Shown piece after piece: positions 1 through 7,726 of a stretch of 23,049 bases of DNA. Made by a program: the position numbers and the translations under genes. A model generated the notes under the pieces. That model was not told the DNA's origin. It searched no databases and was given only the letters and a program-made list of their open reading frames with translations. How positions within the stretch are numbered: position 1 is the stretch's first letter; each line of letters opens with the position of its first letter. Source of the stretch: G039029935 sp039029935 (GTDB lineage: Bacteria; Chloroflexota; Anaerolineae; Caldilineales; Caldilineaceae); assembly GCA_039029935.1 (NCBI GenBank), contig JBCCFC010000031.1, positions 1 to 23,049 of the forward strand, given 5' to 3'.

Positions 1-3000
1 ACGCGTAGAGAAGCGACTTTGAAGGCCATCATCCAGCCCCTCAAGCGCATAGCCGAGCAACATCAGTGTATGCCCTTCCATATGACGGTTGCCCGATTCT
101 TGAGCTAGATGGAGGGCATTTTGTCCATAGCGCAGGGCTTGCTCATCATCCCCTAAATAATGATGGTAGAGTCCAAGATTTAGCAGCAGGATAATTTCCC
201 CAAACCGAGCGTTGATTTCTTGGCAGATATGTAACGCTTGGAGAAAATAGTCTTGGACTTGCATATATAGCCCCAGGTCCATATAGAGTGTGCCTAAATT
301 GGCAAGTGTGCGGCTATCACCTTGGCGGTCGCCGATGTTGCGATAAATCTCGCGCGCCTTTTGCCAATAAGACTCAGCATTGACATAATCGCCCTTCGCT
401 TGGAAAACAATTGCCAGATTATTGAGGACGGTGCTCTCACCTTGCTGGTTGTTTAGCGCACGGTAAATCGGTAACGCCTGTTGCGCATAAATCTGTGCGT
501 CGTCCAAATTCCCTTGAGCAATGGACACAACGCCCAAAAAGCGAAGGCTGTCTGCTTCTAGCTCTGTGTGCATACTTTTGGGGTGTGTACTTTCGGGTGT
601 TTGCCGATTTGCTTCGGTACGTGCGAGAAGCAGGGCTGTGGTGAATTGCTCCTGTGCGGTTGCATGGTCCCCTTGATGTGTTAAGACTTCACCCCAAAGC
701 ACATGCGCCGCTCCCTCACTTTGTATATCCCCTATTTTTTGTGCAAGGGCAATCGCCTGTTGCAAGGCTTGAATCGCCGCAGAATAATCACCAATCGTGA
801 GAGCATAGCCAGCCTCCCGCAGCGCAACCTCGGCACGGCGTTCATCAAAGCCCTGTGTCGCAAGCGTATCGGCAATGGTCTGCAATAGGACTAAATCCTG
901 TTGTTGTGCCTCGCGTTCACCCAACAGATCGTAAATTGACTCTCGTGCCAGCAGGAGTGTATACCCACCCATGAGGTTGGCTCGATATTGTGTTGGCGTC
1001 AACGAGGACGCATCCATTGGCGTCAATTCATAGGCACGGCTTAGGTATTGAATGGCCTCATCATTCGCATATTGCTGCTGTGCATGATTACCCGCAAGCT
1101 GTGCATAGGTTCGTTCTTGCTCCGTATCACCCACTTGTCGCCAATGGAAAACCAATGTTGCGGCTTGGTCTGGGTCTTCAGGATAAATCTGTTCAATGGT
1201 CTGCGCAATCAGGCGATGCGTCTCTTTCCGTTCCTCATCACTCAGTGGATGGCTCAAACCTTCACGAAACTTGTCATGCGCAAATTGCCATGATTCACCT
1301 TGAACTTCAATGACGGCAACCTGTACACAGGCTGCCAACCATCGCTCAAAATCAAAGTGCTCTAAATCAAGATTGGCTGGTGGGTTATAGGCTGGGGGGC
1401 TATGACAATGCAGGTCTTGTTCAGACAGTGTGTTCGCTTTTTGTGCATCGGATAGTGTGCGCACAATTGCGGATAATATTTTGAGATCTAGCTGTCGTCC
1501 TGCTAGGGCTGCAATGGTTAACAAGTATTGGGCATCTTTGGGTAAACGGTCGAGGCGACGTTGCACCACGTTCTGGATACCTTGGGGAAAAACGTGTTCG
1601 GGCAGGTTGATATTGGCAATATTGCCAAGTCGCCCGGCTTCCTCGGCCAAGGCACGTACAACCTCGACCAAGAAAAAGGCGTTGCCCTCGGTTTCACGTT
1701 GTAATAAGGAAAGAATCTCAGGCTGCTGTCCCACGTCCCCTAACATAGATGTACTCAAGTTGACGATATCAGTATTGGATAGACGTTCGAGTTTTAGATG
1801 TTGCTCAGTGGGTACAGTTGATATGTCGTCTCCCAATGTAAGGCGTTCATCATCGCGGTAGCTACCAATAATCATTACTGGTAAATTGGGAACCATACGA
1901 TTTAGATGATTTAACAGTACAAGACTCTCTTCTGCCCACTGTAAATCCTCTAAAATGACAAGAATGGGTGTTGTTTGTTGGCGAAAAATAGAGGCGATGA
2001 CACCCAGCAACCGTTGCTGCCCCGCCTGTCCACTCAGTTCAGGAACGGTTGGTATGGTGCGACCCAACAAACGATCAATATCAGGGAGCAGTGATTTGAG
2101 GACACCCGCCGTTAAATCATCGATCTCAGCGGATAAAATCAGACGACGCAATGGTTCACGCCAGACGCGATAGGGTGTACGACCATCCTGTACGCTCTGC
2201 CCTTGGAGGACAAGGAATCCAGAGACCAATGCTTTGATGCGCAATTCTGCCAGCAGACGCGATTTACCAACACCACTTTCACCGCCAATCAACCACGATG
2301 AGCCGATATTTTGGCGTGCTTCCACCAATGCCTCTGTTAACCATGCGAGTTCCTGCTCACGCCCGACAAACTCGGCGGCCTGTAGAAAACTTTCGCGAAT
2401 GGCTGTGCTTTCCTGTGGTGTTGGTTCGCCAATGGCGCGACTAAAAGCCACAATAGCCGCGTCCGCGCTGGGATAGCGATCCTGTGGGTCCTTCTCTAAT
2501 AAGCGACCGATAACCGAAGCAATACCTTCATTATCGGAGACCCCATCCCCTGTCTCCAAACAGGTTAAATCGGGTGGCATATCCAACAATAGATCAATAA
2601 ATTCCGGATCAGTGGGGTCAAAGGGTAAATTACCAGCAAACAATTGATAGGCCAACACACCAACGGCATAGAGATCGGCCGCCTCGGTCAGCGGTTGCTC
2701 AGAGAGTATCTCCGGTGCAAGATAGGCCCATGAACCAGCAGGCGTTGTCACCTGCTCTCGCGCAACAGCCAGACCAAAGTCAAGCACACGAACACTGCCA
2801 GTATCTCCATTTTCGGTAAGTCCATTTTCGACAAGGACATTGCCTGGTTTTAGATCACGGTGAAAAATGCCACGCCGATGTAAATAGGCCAACGCCTGCA
2901 ATGTTTGTTGTACTAGTTGGACACGTCGCTTTTCTGATTGATTGATGCCTGCCTCAATGATGGTCTTGGCATTGTGCAAATAGGGCATGGTGAAATACGG

Positions 3001-3270
3001 CTGTCGATTATGATCAAAACCGTAGTCCAAAACGCTGATGATATGTGGATGGCGCAGTGAGGCCAAAATTCGGAATTCATGGGCGAGGGCAAAATGGAGA
3101 CTTCTGAGCGTTTCGGCAATCGTTTGCTCATCTGATACCGGATGGTCTGCCCCCAAGATAACATGCTTGAACGCGACTTCATCACCTGTAATCCGCTCTA
3201 TGGCACGATGGACGATGCCCATCCCCCCCTGCCCAATTTTTTCTTCGAGAATATATTGATCGCTAATCAA
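1..3270 (-). CDS. Ser/Thr protein kinase with AAA-type ATPase and TPR repeats (3' end beyond the window)
   Basis: The minus-strand frame stays open for 1,090 codons and leaves the window at position 1, so the C-terminus is missing. I chose TTG at 3270 as the start: AAGGA lies nine bases upstream, no in-frame ATG occurs before the glycine loop, and the kinase fold begins at once (QYILEEKIGQGGMG). Residues about 5-270 are a Hanks-type kinase with a putative ATP lysine K35, HRDLKPGN with D139, and DFG at 164-166, so it looks catalytically intact. Residues about 310-700 are a signalling-type ATPase with Walker A GESGVGKS (330-337) and a Walker-B-like LEDLQWA near 442. From about 720 onward there are repeated TPR-like helices (for example ALPIYRALNNQQGESTVLNN). 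Family knowledge: such proteins are cytoplasmic signal integrators, common in Chloroflexota. The target and signal are unknown, and an output domain could lie beyond the edge. Confidence 0.9.
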   Translation of the reverse strand, partial: MISDQYILEEKIGQGGMGIVHRAIERITGDEVAFKHVILGADHPVSDEQTIAETLRSLHFALAHEFRILASLRHPHIISVLDYGFDHNRQPYFTMPYLHNAKTIIEAGINQSEKRRVQLVQQTLQALAYLHRRGIFHRDLKPGNVLVENGLTENGDTGSVRVLDFGLAVAREQVTTPAGSWAYLAPEILSEQPLTEAADLYAVGVLAYQLFAGNLPFDPTDPEFIDLLLDMPPDLTCLETGDGVSDNEGIASVIGRLLEKDPQDRYPSADAAIVAFSRAIGEPTPQESTAIRESFLQAAEFVGREQELAWLTEALVEARQNIGSSWLIGGESGVGKSRLLAELRIKALVSGFLVLQGQSVQDGRTPYRVWREPLRRLILSAEIDDLTAGVLKSLLPDIDRLLGRTIPTVPELSGQAGQQRLLGVIASIFRQQTTPILVILEDLQWAEESLVLLNHLNRMVPNLPVMIIGSYRDDERLTLGDDISTVPTEQHLKLERLSNTDIVNLSTSMLGDVGQQPEILSLLQRETEGNAFFLVEVVRALAEEAGRLGNIANINLPEHVFPQGIQNVVQRRLDRLPKDAQYLLTIAALAGRQLDLKILSAIVRTLSDAQKANTLSEQDLHCHSPPAYNPPANLDLEHFDFERWLAACVQVAVIEVQGESWQFAHDKFREGLSHPLSDEERKETHRLIAQTIEQIYPEDPDQAATLVFHWRQVGDTEQERTYAQLAGNHAQQQYANDEAIQYLSRAYELTPMDASSLTPTQYRANLMGGYTLLLARESIYDLLGEREAQQQDLVLLQTIADTLATQGFDERRAEVALREAGYALTIGDYSAAIQALQQAIALAQKIGDIQSEGAAHVLWGEVLTHQGDHATAQEQFTTALLLARTEANRQTPESTHPKSMHTELEADSLRFLGVVSIAQGNLDDAQIYAQQALPIYRALNNQQGESTVLNNLAIVFQAKGDYVNAESYWQKAREIYRNIGDRQGDSRTLANLGTLYMDLGLYMQVQDYFLQALHICQEINARFGEIILLLNLGLYHHYLGDDEQALRYGQNALHLAQESGNRHMEGHTLMLLGYALEGLDDGLQSRFSTR

Positions 3271-3360
3271 AGATGGTATTCCTTCATTTATATAGAGATT
3301 TTCGTGTTCGTATTTCTCTATAGTACTATGACTCCCTATTATACCCTGAAGATATGTTAA

Positions 3361-3389
3361 TGTATAGTTAAATTTTTGCAAAAAAGCAA
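3361..3389 (-). promoter_or_regulatory. Candidate promoter for the kinase gene
   Basis: On the minus strand TTGCTT (3389-3384) and TATACA (3366-3361) are separated by 17 bases, about 90 bases upstream of the TTG start at 3270. An alternative -10, TATAAT on the minus strand at 3343-3338, lacks a good -35. Judged by eye only. Confidence 0.4.
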
Positions 3390-3507
3390 AATATGTTATC
3401 TGAACACATTAGATTCGGCGGGAATGAGGTTAAAATTCCCTCTATATTCCACTAATTGATGTAGGGTGCGTATAGGGTGAACCCAAAACGTAGTGTAAAC
3501 GTTTAGA

Positions 3508-3523
3508 GAAAACGCATGTTTTC
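3508..3523. promoter_or_regulatory. Candidate operator, inverted repeat GAAAAC-N4-GTTTTC
   Basis: The arms GAAAAC (3508-3513) and GTTTTC (3518-3523) are perfect inverted copies with a 4-base centre. The site ends three bases before the -35 box of the GNAT promoter candidate, where a repressor or activator could act. A short AT-rich palindrome can arise by chance, so function is inferred from position only. Confidence 0.3.
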
Positions 3524-3526
3524 GTT

Positions 3527-3554
3527 TTGCGTATATAGAAATATAGGCTATAAT
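3527..3554 (+). promoter_or_regulatory. Candidate promoter for the GNAT-like gene
   Basis: TTGCGT (3527-3532) and a perfect TATAAT (3549-3554) are separated by 16 bases. Transcription would start near 3561, about 85 bases before the proposed GTG start at 3645. Confidence 0.55.
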
Positions 3555-3644
3555 GTAACGTGCGTTTATTAGGATTAGCGTTTTGCCTTTTAATTTTGAT
3601 TAATCGCTTTTAGATGAGGGTATGCATGTACAACAATATGTGTT

Positions 3645-4967
3645 GTGTCGCTGCATCCCTTTGGAGAAAAATTTTATTTAGTGATACGCCCATTTCAAAT
3701 AAGTGATGTTGTATTGATGCAACGTCTGGGCCGGCAAACAACAGAATTAAACATCATTCAATCCTTGCTACAACAGGGGCAGGGTGCTAGAGCGCACACC
3801 GTGTTGTGGGATTCTATCCAAGCAGCCATTCCTTGGAATGATGGAAAAATTACAACCTATATACTTGAGCCGCGCGCCAACAAAAATGGTTTGGGTACAC
3901 AGCATTCTACTGCAAATGGACGCAATGGAAAAAGCGAGACCAATCATCATGAACATCAATTTAATCACGCGGGATTTATTCAAATCCAAAAACGTTCTGG
4001 ACGTCCAGAGAGTGATCTTCTTCTAATTGCACCAGCCCTAGACAAACCTTGGGGCCATCCATCAATTTGGGAAAAACTGATCGCCTATACGTCCCAGGAA
4101 GCAGCCAAACAGGGCATCCTGCGTTTATACGCGGATTTGCCCGATCAACCGCTGCCTGTTCAAACGTTTGCTCAAAATGGATTTATTCGTTACAGCCGTC
4201 AAACGATTTGGCGATTACCCGTCTCCAGAATTGAACCGCTACTGTCTCAGTTTGAGATTGACGAATCAACCATTTCACCTGCAATCCGTGGACTGCAAAA
4301 ATCTGATGAATGGGGTCTACGTCGTCTCTATTCACAGGTCACGCCTGTGCCTGTTCAACAGGCAGAGGGAAGTCAAGGTGGCACAAGCTCAACGCATGAT
4401 CGTTTAAAGCCACCGATTTTAGAGTGGGTTTATGCAGGTTCTTGTCGTACTTATGTGTTGACATCATTATCAGCACACAACAACAGCCCTAATACAAAAC
4501 AAAACAATCGGAGTCATCATTATGGTCGAAATAATAAAACCAGCGAAACAAGACACAATACATTGCATGGTGCAATTCAAATAGCGTCCGCTGCCCGTGG
4601 TATCTGGTTACGGCTCTGGGTCGATACCCACAATCCAGATACAACAGCAATTCACGAGCTCCTGCGTTATGCGCTTTGGTCAGCAAAGCAACAGCGTCTC
4701 TATCAGCCATTCAACGCGACTTCATTTGACGGCTCACGTAGTCAATCATTGTACATGGGTGTGGCTGATTATCAGGGCGGACTTAGTTCGATTTTGGATG
4801 AATATGGATTTGCACCATTTACAGATAGGGCACGTTTGGTAAAACACGTTGTTCAAGGGGTACGTGTCCTCCAACGAGCAACTGTACCTGTTTTACAGCC
4901 TGCGGCAGAAGCGATACCAACACCGTATAGTGTACCGCAGGGTGGTAGTAGAATTAGTCAGCAGTGA
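3645..4967 (+). CDS. GNAT-like acyltransferase-related protein, two GNAT-like halves with polar inserts
   Basis: This 440-residue protein resembles the GNAT fold. The first half begins YLVIRPFQISDVVLMQRLG and ends in GILRLYADLPDQPL followed by FAQNGFIRYSRQTIWRLP, the usual closing strand and helix of that fold. A second, more divergent half follows from about residue 205 (GLQKSDEWGLRRLYSQV) and ends near ILDEYGFAPFTDRARLV. Two stretches rich in Asn, His, Ser and Gly (about 83-105 and 273-307) look like loop insertions. I do not see a clear acetyl-CoA loop (Q/RxxGxG/A), so catalysis is uncertain. The start is uncertain too: GTG 3645 is the first possible in-frame start after a stop at 3615 but has no clear ribosome site, while GTG 3681 (MIRPFQISD) would be a typical GNAT start. 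The substrate is unknown. Confidence 0.7.
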   Translation: MSLHPFGEKFYLVIRPFQISDVVLMQRLGRQTTELNIIQSLLQQGQGARAHTVLWDSIQAAIPWNDGKITTYILEPRANKNGLGTQHSTANGRNGKSETNHHEHQFNHAGFIQIQKRSGRPESDLLLIAPALDKPWGHPSIWEKLIAYTSQEAAKQGILRLYADLPDQPLPVQTFAQNGFIRYSRQTIWRLPVSRIEPLLSQFEIDESTISPAIRGLQKSDEWGLRRLYSQVTPVPVQQAEGSQGGTSSTHDRLKPPILEWVYAGSCRTYVLTSLSAHNNSPNTKQNNRSHHYGRNNKTSETRHNTLHGAIQIASAARGIWLRLWVDTHNPDTTAIHELLRYALWSAKQQRLYQPFNATSFDGSRSQSLYMGVADYQGGLSSILDEYGFAPFTDRARLVKHVVQGVRVLQRATVPVLQPAAEAIPTPYSVPQGGSRISQQ

Positions 4968-4969
4968 GG

Positions 4970-5092
4970 CGGTGGGTCAGTAATTGGTGGATCAGTCGGT
5001 AGGTCAGTAATCGGTGAGGGATCGAATACCGACCTACCGAATACCGACCTACCGAATACCGACTTACCGAATACCGACCTACTGACCTACTG
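4970..5092. repeat. Short tandem-repeat patch with inverted arms upstream of the AAA/R3H gene
   Basis: Four head-to-tail copies of a 15-base unit, consensus ATACCGACCTACCGA, fill 5026-5085, with one change in copy 3 and one in copy 4. Upstream, a looser direct repeat (GGTCAGTAATTGGTG, then GGTCAGTAATCGGTG) occupies about 4974-5020 and is partly the reverse complement of the 15-base unit: GTAGGTCAGTA at 4999-5009 pairs perfectly with TACTGACCTAC at 5080-5090. The RNA could fold into alternative hairpins. There is no U-run, so I do not call it a terminator. It ends 15 bases before the next start codon. Confidence 0.8.
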
Positions 5093-5107
5093 GACAAAAG
5101 GTGAATC

Positions 5108-6928
5108 TTGAATCAATCAAAATCTGTAGAAAACACAGTTCATGAACCTGTTGTTTCGACAACAGATGTGATGACCATAAACGAAACCGAAAGCATCGTC
5201 ATAGAGAACAATAAAGAAAATTTACCAGAAACTAATTTGACAAATATAAAATCAGATCATAACACACTATATATTACAGACGACCTTGATGTATTGTTAG
5301 CCGTGTTGCCGGATGAAATTCGGGCCAAACTTGAACAGACCAACAACCGCAACAATCTCATCGAAGTCGTGATGGATTTGGGGCGACTGCCAGAGGCGCG
5401 TTTTTCCAATGGCGAGTTGTCTCTCAGCGATATGGAAATCAGGATTGAGGATATCGATCATGTGATTCAGCATATTGGGACCTTTGGCAGCGATAACCGG
5501 GCCGGGATTGAGCGCACACTGCATCGCATCTCGGCGATTCGCAATCGCAAAGGCAAGGTGATTGGCCTGACCTGCCGTGTGGGGCGTGCTGTCTATGGAA
5601 CCAGTGAAATCATCAAAGATATCGTGATGAGCGGCAAGAGTATTCTGCTGCTTGGGCGACCCGGTGTTGGTAAAACAACGCTGCTGCGTGAGGCGGCACG
5701 GGTGCGTGGCGAGAGTAAGCGCGTTGTCGTTGTTGATACCAGCAATGAAATTGCGGGCGATGGTGATATTCCACACCCTGCCATTGGTCGTGCGCGACGG
5801 ATGCAGGTCCCTGAGCCAGATTTGCAACATGAGGTGATGATTGAGGCGGTGGAAAACCATATGCCAGAGGTCATCATCATTGACGAGATCGGGCGACAGC
5901 TTGAGGCAGCCGCAGCGCGCACCATTGCCGAGCGTGGTGTACAACTCATCGGCACAGCACATGGTATCACGCTCGAAAATCTGCTCATGAACCCAACACT
6001 CAGTGATTTGGTGGGTGGCATTGAATCTGTTACCTTGTCGGATGAGGAAGCACGACGGCGGGGGACACAGAAGAGTGTGTTGGAACGCAAAGCACCACCG
6101 ACATTTAGCGTGTTGATCGAAATCCAAGACCGTCAGCACATGATTATTCATCACAATGTGGGTGAGGCGGTGGATGCGTTGTTGCGTGGCTGGACCTTGA
6201 CACCGGAGGAACGTGTGTTGAGCGAGGACGGGCATGTACAGATCGAGAAGGCGGAGGCAATTGGGGTTCCACCTGCGCCCGCCCATCGCGGGCGTCAACG
6301 GTCACGACGTGGGCGAGATCGTGATGTTGTGCAAGAACCAAACCAGATGGGACCCCAAATGAATGGCTATCGATCCAATGGAGAGTATGGTACGGCGACC
6401 CAAAATAGCGAAGTTGGCACAACCAGTTGGTCTCCAAATGGGGATAATGCTCAGGCAAACAAACCTGATCGTAAAATTGCCATTTATCCATATGGTATCG
6501 GTCAAAATCGTTTGCGCTCTGCGGCCAAAAGCCTTAATGTGTCGGTGAAGATTGTAGAAGAGTTGAGCGACAGTGATGTGGTCATGACGTTGAAGAATTA
6601 CTATCGTCAACAACCACAACCCATCGCTGATGCTGAACGCAATGGCATTCCCATCTATATCTTACGTAGCAATACTGTGACACAGATGGAGCAGTGCCTG
6701 GTGGACATTTTTCAGATGTCCAGCGCACCAGCGGATCCCTTTACCAATGCAATGCGTGAAGCACAGGATGCCATTCAACGCGTATTGCGTGGAGAGGAAG
6801 AGATCGAACTCAGTGCGCAATCCGCAGCAATCCGCAGTCAACAACACCAATTGGCACGTGCTGCCAACTTGGTTAGCCACAGCTATGGGCGTGAACCCAA
6901 TCGGCGTGTGCGTATCTTTAGAAAGTAA
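5108..6928 (+). CDS. Ycf45/SpoIIIAA-like AAA ATPase with C-terminal R3H domain
   Basis: The 606-residue protein starts at TTG 5108, four bases after AAAGGTG. Residues 1-55 are polar and probably disordered. About 56-150 match the N-terminal region of SpoIIIAA-like ATPases (LAVLPDEIRAKLE, then RISAIRNRKGKVIGLTCRVG). The ATPase core has Walker A GRPGVGKTT at 183-191 and Walker B VIIIDEIG at 255-262, followed by GTAHG. Residues about 400-455 are a low-complexity linker. The tail (about 550-606, AIQRVLRGEEEIEL to YGREPNRRVRIFRK) fits an R3H single-strand nucleic-acid-binding domain. Family knowledge: cyanobacterial and plastid Ycf45 and many Chloroflexota proteins share this architecture, and their role is poorly defined. 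In this setting a role in nucleic-acid handling is more likely than sporulation. tmk follows after a hairpin. Confidence 0.9.
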   Translation: MNQSKSVENTVHEPVVSTTDVMTINETESIVIENNKENLPETNLTNIKSDHNTLYITDDLDVLLAVLPDEIRAKLEQTNNRNNLIEVVMDLGRLPEARFSNGELSLSDMEIRIEDIDHVIQHIGTFGSDNRAGIERTLHRISAIRNRKGKVIGLTCRVGRAVYGTSEIIKDIVMSGKSILLLGRPGVGKTTLLREAARVRGESKRVVVVDTSNEIAGDGDIPHPAIGRARRMQVPEPDLQHEVMIEAVENHMPEVIIIDEIGRQLEAAAARTIAERGVQLIGTAHGITLENLLMNPTLSDLVGGIESVTLSDEEARRRGTQKSVLERKAPPTFSVLIEIQDRQHMIIHHNVGEAVDALLRGWTLTPEERVLSEDGHVQIEKAEAIGVPPAPAHRGRQRSRRGRDRDVVQEPNQMGPQMNGYRSNGEYGTATQNSEVGTTSWSPNGDNAQANKPDRKIAIYPYGIGQNRLRSAAKSLNVSVKIVEELSDSDVVMTLKNYYRQQPQPIADAERNGIPIYILRSNTVTQMEQCLVDIFQMSSAPADPFTNAMREAQDAIQRVLRGEEEIELSAQSAAIRSQQHQLARAANLVSHSYGREPNRRVRIFRK

Positions 6929-6931
6929 ACT

Positions 6932-7005
6932 GTTCAAGTGCAGGAAGTGAAAGAAACCGAGTTTTTTACAAAAAACTCGGTTTCTTTCACTTCCTGCACT
7001 TGAAC
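6932..7005. terminator. Perfect 36-bp hairpin between the AAA/R3H gene and tmk
   Basis: The left arm 6932-6967 and right arm 6970-7005 are perfect reverse complements around a two-base loop. The inner part is ACTCGGTTTC-like with an A6/T6 tip. It begins three bases after the stop of the upstream gene. The arms are much longer than an ordinary intrinsic terminator and no U-run follows the right arm on the plus strand, so it could be a terminator, an mRNA-protecting hairpin or a mobile palindrome. The inner ACCGAGT motif is shared with the terminator at 8749-8777. Confidence 0.7.
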
Positions 7006-7014
7006 TTCTTCATC

Positions 7015-7683
7015 ATGAGTGATCCAATACAAAATAAACAAGGCTACTTCATCACCTTTGAAGGCCCGGACGGTGGTGGCAAAACAACGCAGATCCGTCT
7101 ACTGGCCGAGGCATTGCAGGCGCAAAATCACCGCGTACTGCTCACCCGTGAACCCGGTGGAACAACCATTGGTGGGTCGATTCGCTCACTTCTGCTCGAC
7201 CCTGCACACACAGATATGAATCCACGCGCCGAGGCACTGCTGTTTAACGCCGCCCGTGCGCAGCTAGTCCATCAGGCCATTCGCCCAGCATTGGCAGAGG
7301 GACAGATTATCCTCTGCGACCGCTTTGCTGACAGCACACTTGCCTATCAAGGGTATGGCTATACAACTGACCCTATAGAACAAGCACAACGGTTAACTGC
7401 ACTACGCCAAATTATTGATTTTGCGACAGATTCGTTGCGTCCCAATCTCACCATTTATCTGGACATCGACCCCGAACAGGGCATCCAGCGAAAGCTGTCT
7501 GACACCGAGGGTGAATGGAACCGGCTGGATGCACAGGCACTCCAATTTCATCAAGCGGTTCATCATGGCTACCAGCAACTCATCAAAGCCGACCCAGAAC
7601 GCTGGTTTGTGGTTGATGCCACACAGACAGTAGAGACAATTCATGAGATAATTTGGACACGCGTATTAAACACGATACAATAG
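7015..7683 (+). CDS. tmk: dTMP kinase (thymidylate kinase)
   Basis: The product phosphorylates dTMP to dTDP with ATP in dTTP synthesis, in the cytoplasm. With ATG 7015 it has 222 residues, normal for the family. The P-loop is GPDGGGKT (17-24), followed by TREPGGT (44-50), the catalytic DR motif CDRFADSTLAYQGYG (D102, R103), and a lid region around SDTEGEWNRLD. An in-frame TTG at 7000 would add five residues but lies inside the 36-bp hairpin, so I prefer ATG 7015. No clear ribosome site precedes it. The right arm of the hairpin ends nine bases before the start, so folding could affect translation. Confidence 0.95.
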   Translation: MSDPIQNKQGYFITFEGPDGGGKTTQIRLLAEALQAQNHRVLLTREPGGTTIGGSIRSLLLDPAHTDMNPRAEALLFNAARAQLVHQAIRPALAEGQIILCDRFADSTLAYQGYGYTTDPIEQAQRLTALRQIIDFATDSLRPNLTIYLDIDPEQGIQRKLSDTEGEWNRLDAQALQFHQAVHHGYQQLIKADPERWFVVDATQTVETIHEIIWTRVLNTIQ

Positions 7684-7726
7684 TCTGATTACAACAAATC
7701 GTGAAGTAGCTGGGAGAAATTTAAGT

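Larger units (their letters stand above)
3271..3644. other. Divergent intergenic region between the kinase and GNAT genes
   Basis: This 374-base AT-rich stretch separates two divergently transcribed genes and contains no convincing gene. It holds candidate promoters for both directions and a short palindrome, listed separately. A 19-codon frame starting at ATG 3623 (MHVQQYVLCRC...) overlaps the start of the GNAT gene in another frame. It has GAGGG only one base upstream, which is too close for a normal ribosome site, so I do not call it. Confidence 0.6.

Noticed and set aside
1430..1861. A 143-codon plus-strand open frame
   Set aside because: It is a shadow of the minus-strand kinase-AAA-TPR gene, and its Ser/Arg/Cys-rich product has no family features.
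5026..5085. CRISPR-like direct repeats
   Set aside because: The 15-base units are directly adjacent with no spacers and are too short, so this is a simple tandem repeat.
5297..6298. A 333-codon open frame on the minus strand
   Set aside because: It lies wholly antisense to the clear AAA/R3H ATPase gene, and its product is rich in His, Cys and Trp with no recognisable domain.
5108..6928. A sporulation role (SpoIIIAA) for the AAA/R3H protein
   Set aside because: The R3H tail and Ycf45-like layout are widespread in non-sporulating bacteria, and no other sporulation gene is present in the window.
7000..7014. TTG 7000 as the tmk start
   Set aside because: It lies within the arm of the 36-bp hairpin, and ATG 7015 gives a normal dTMP kinase N-terminus.
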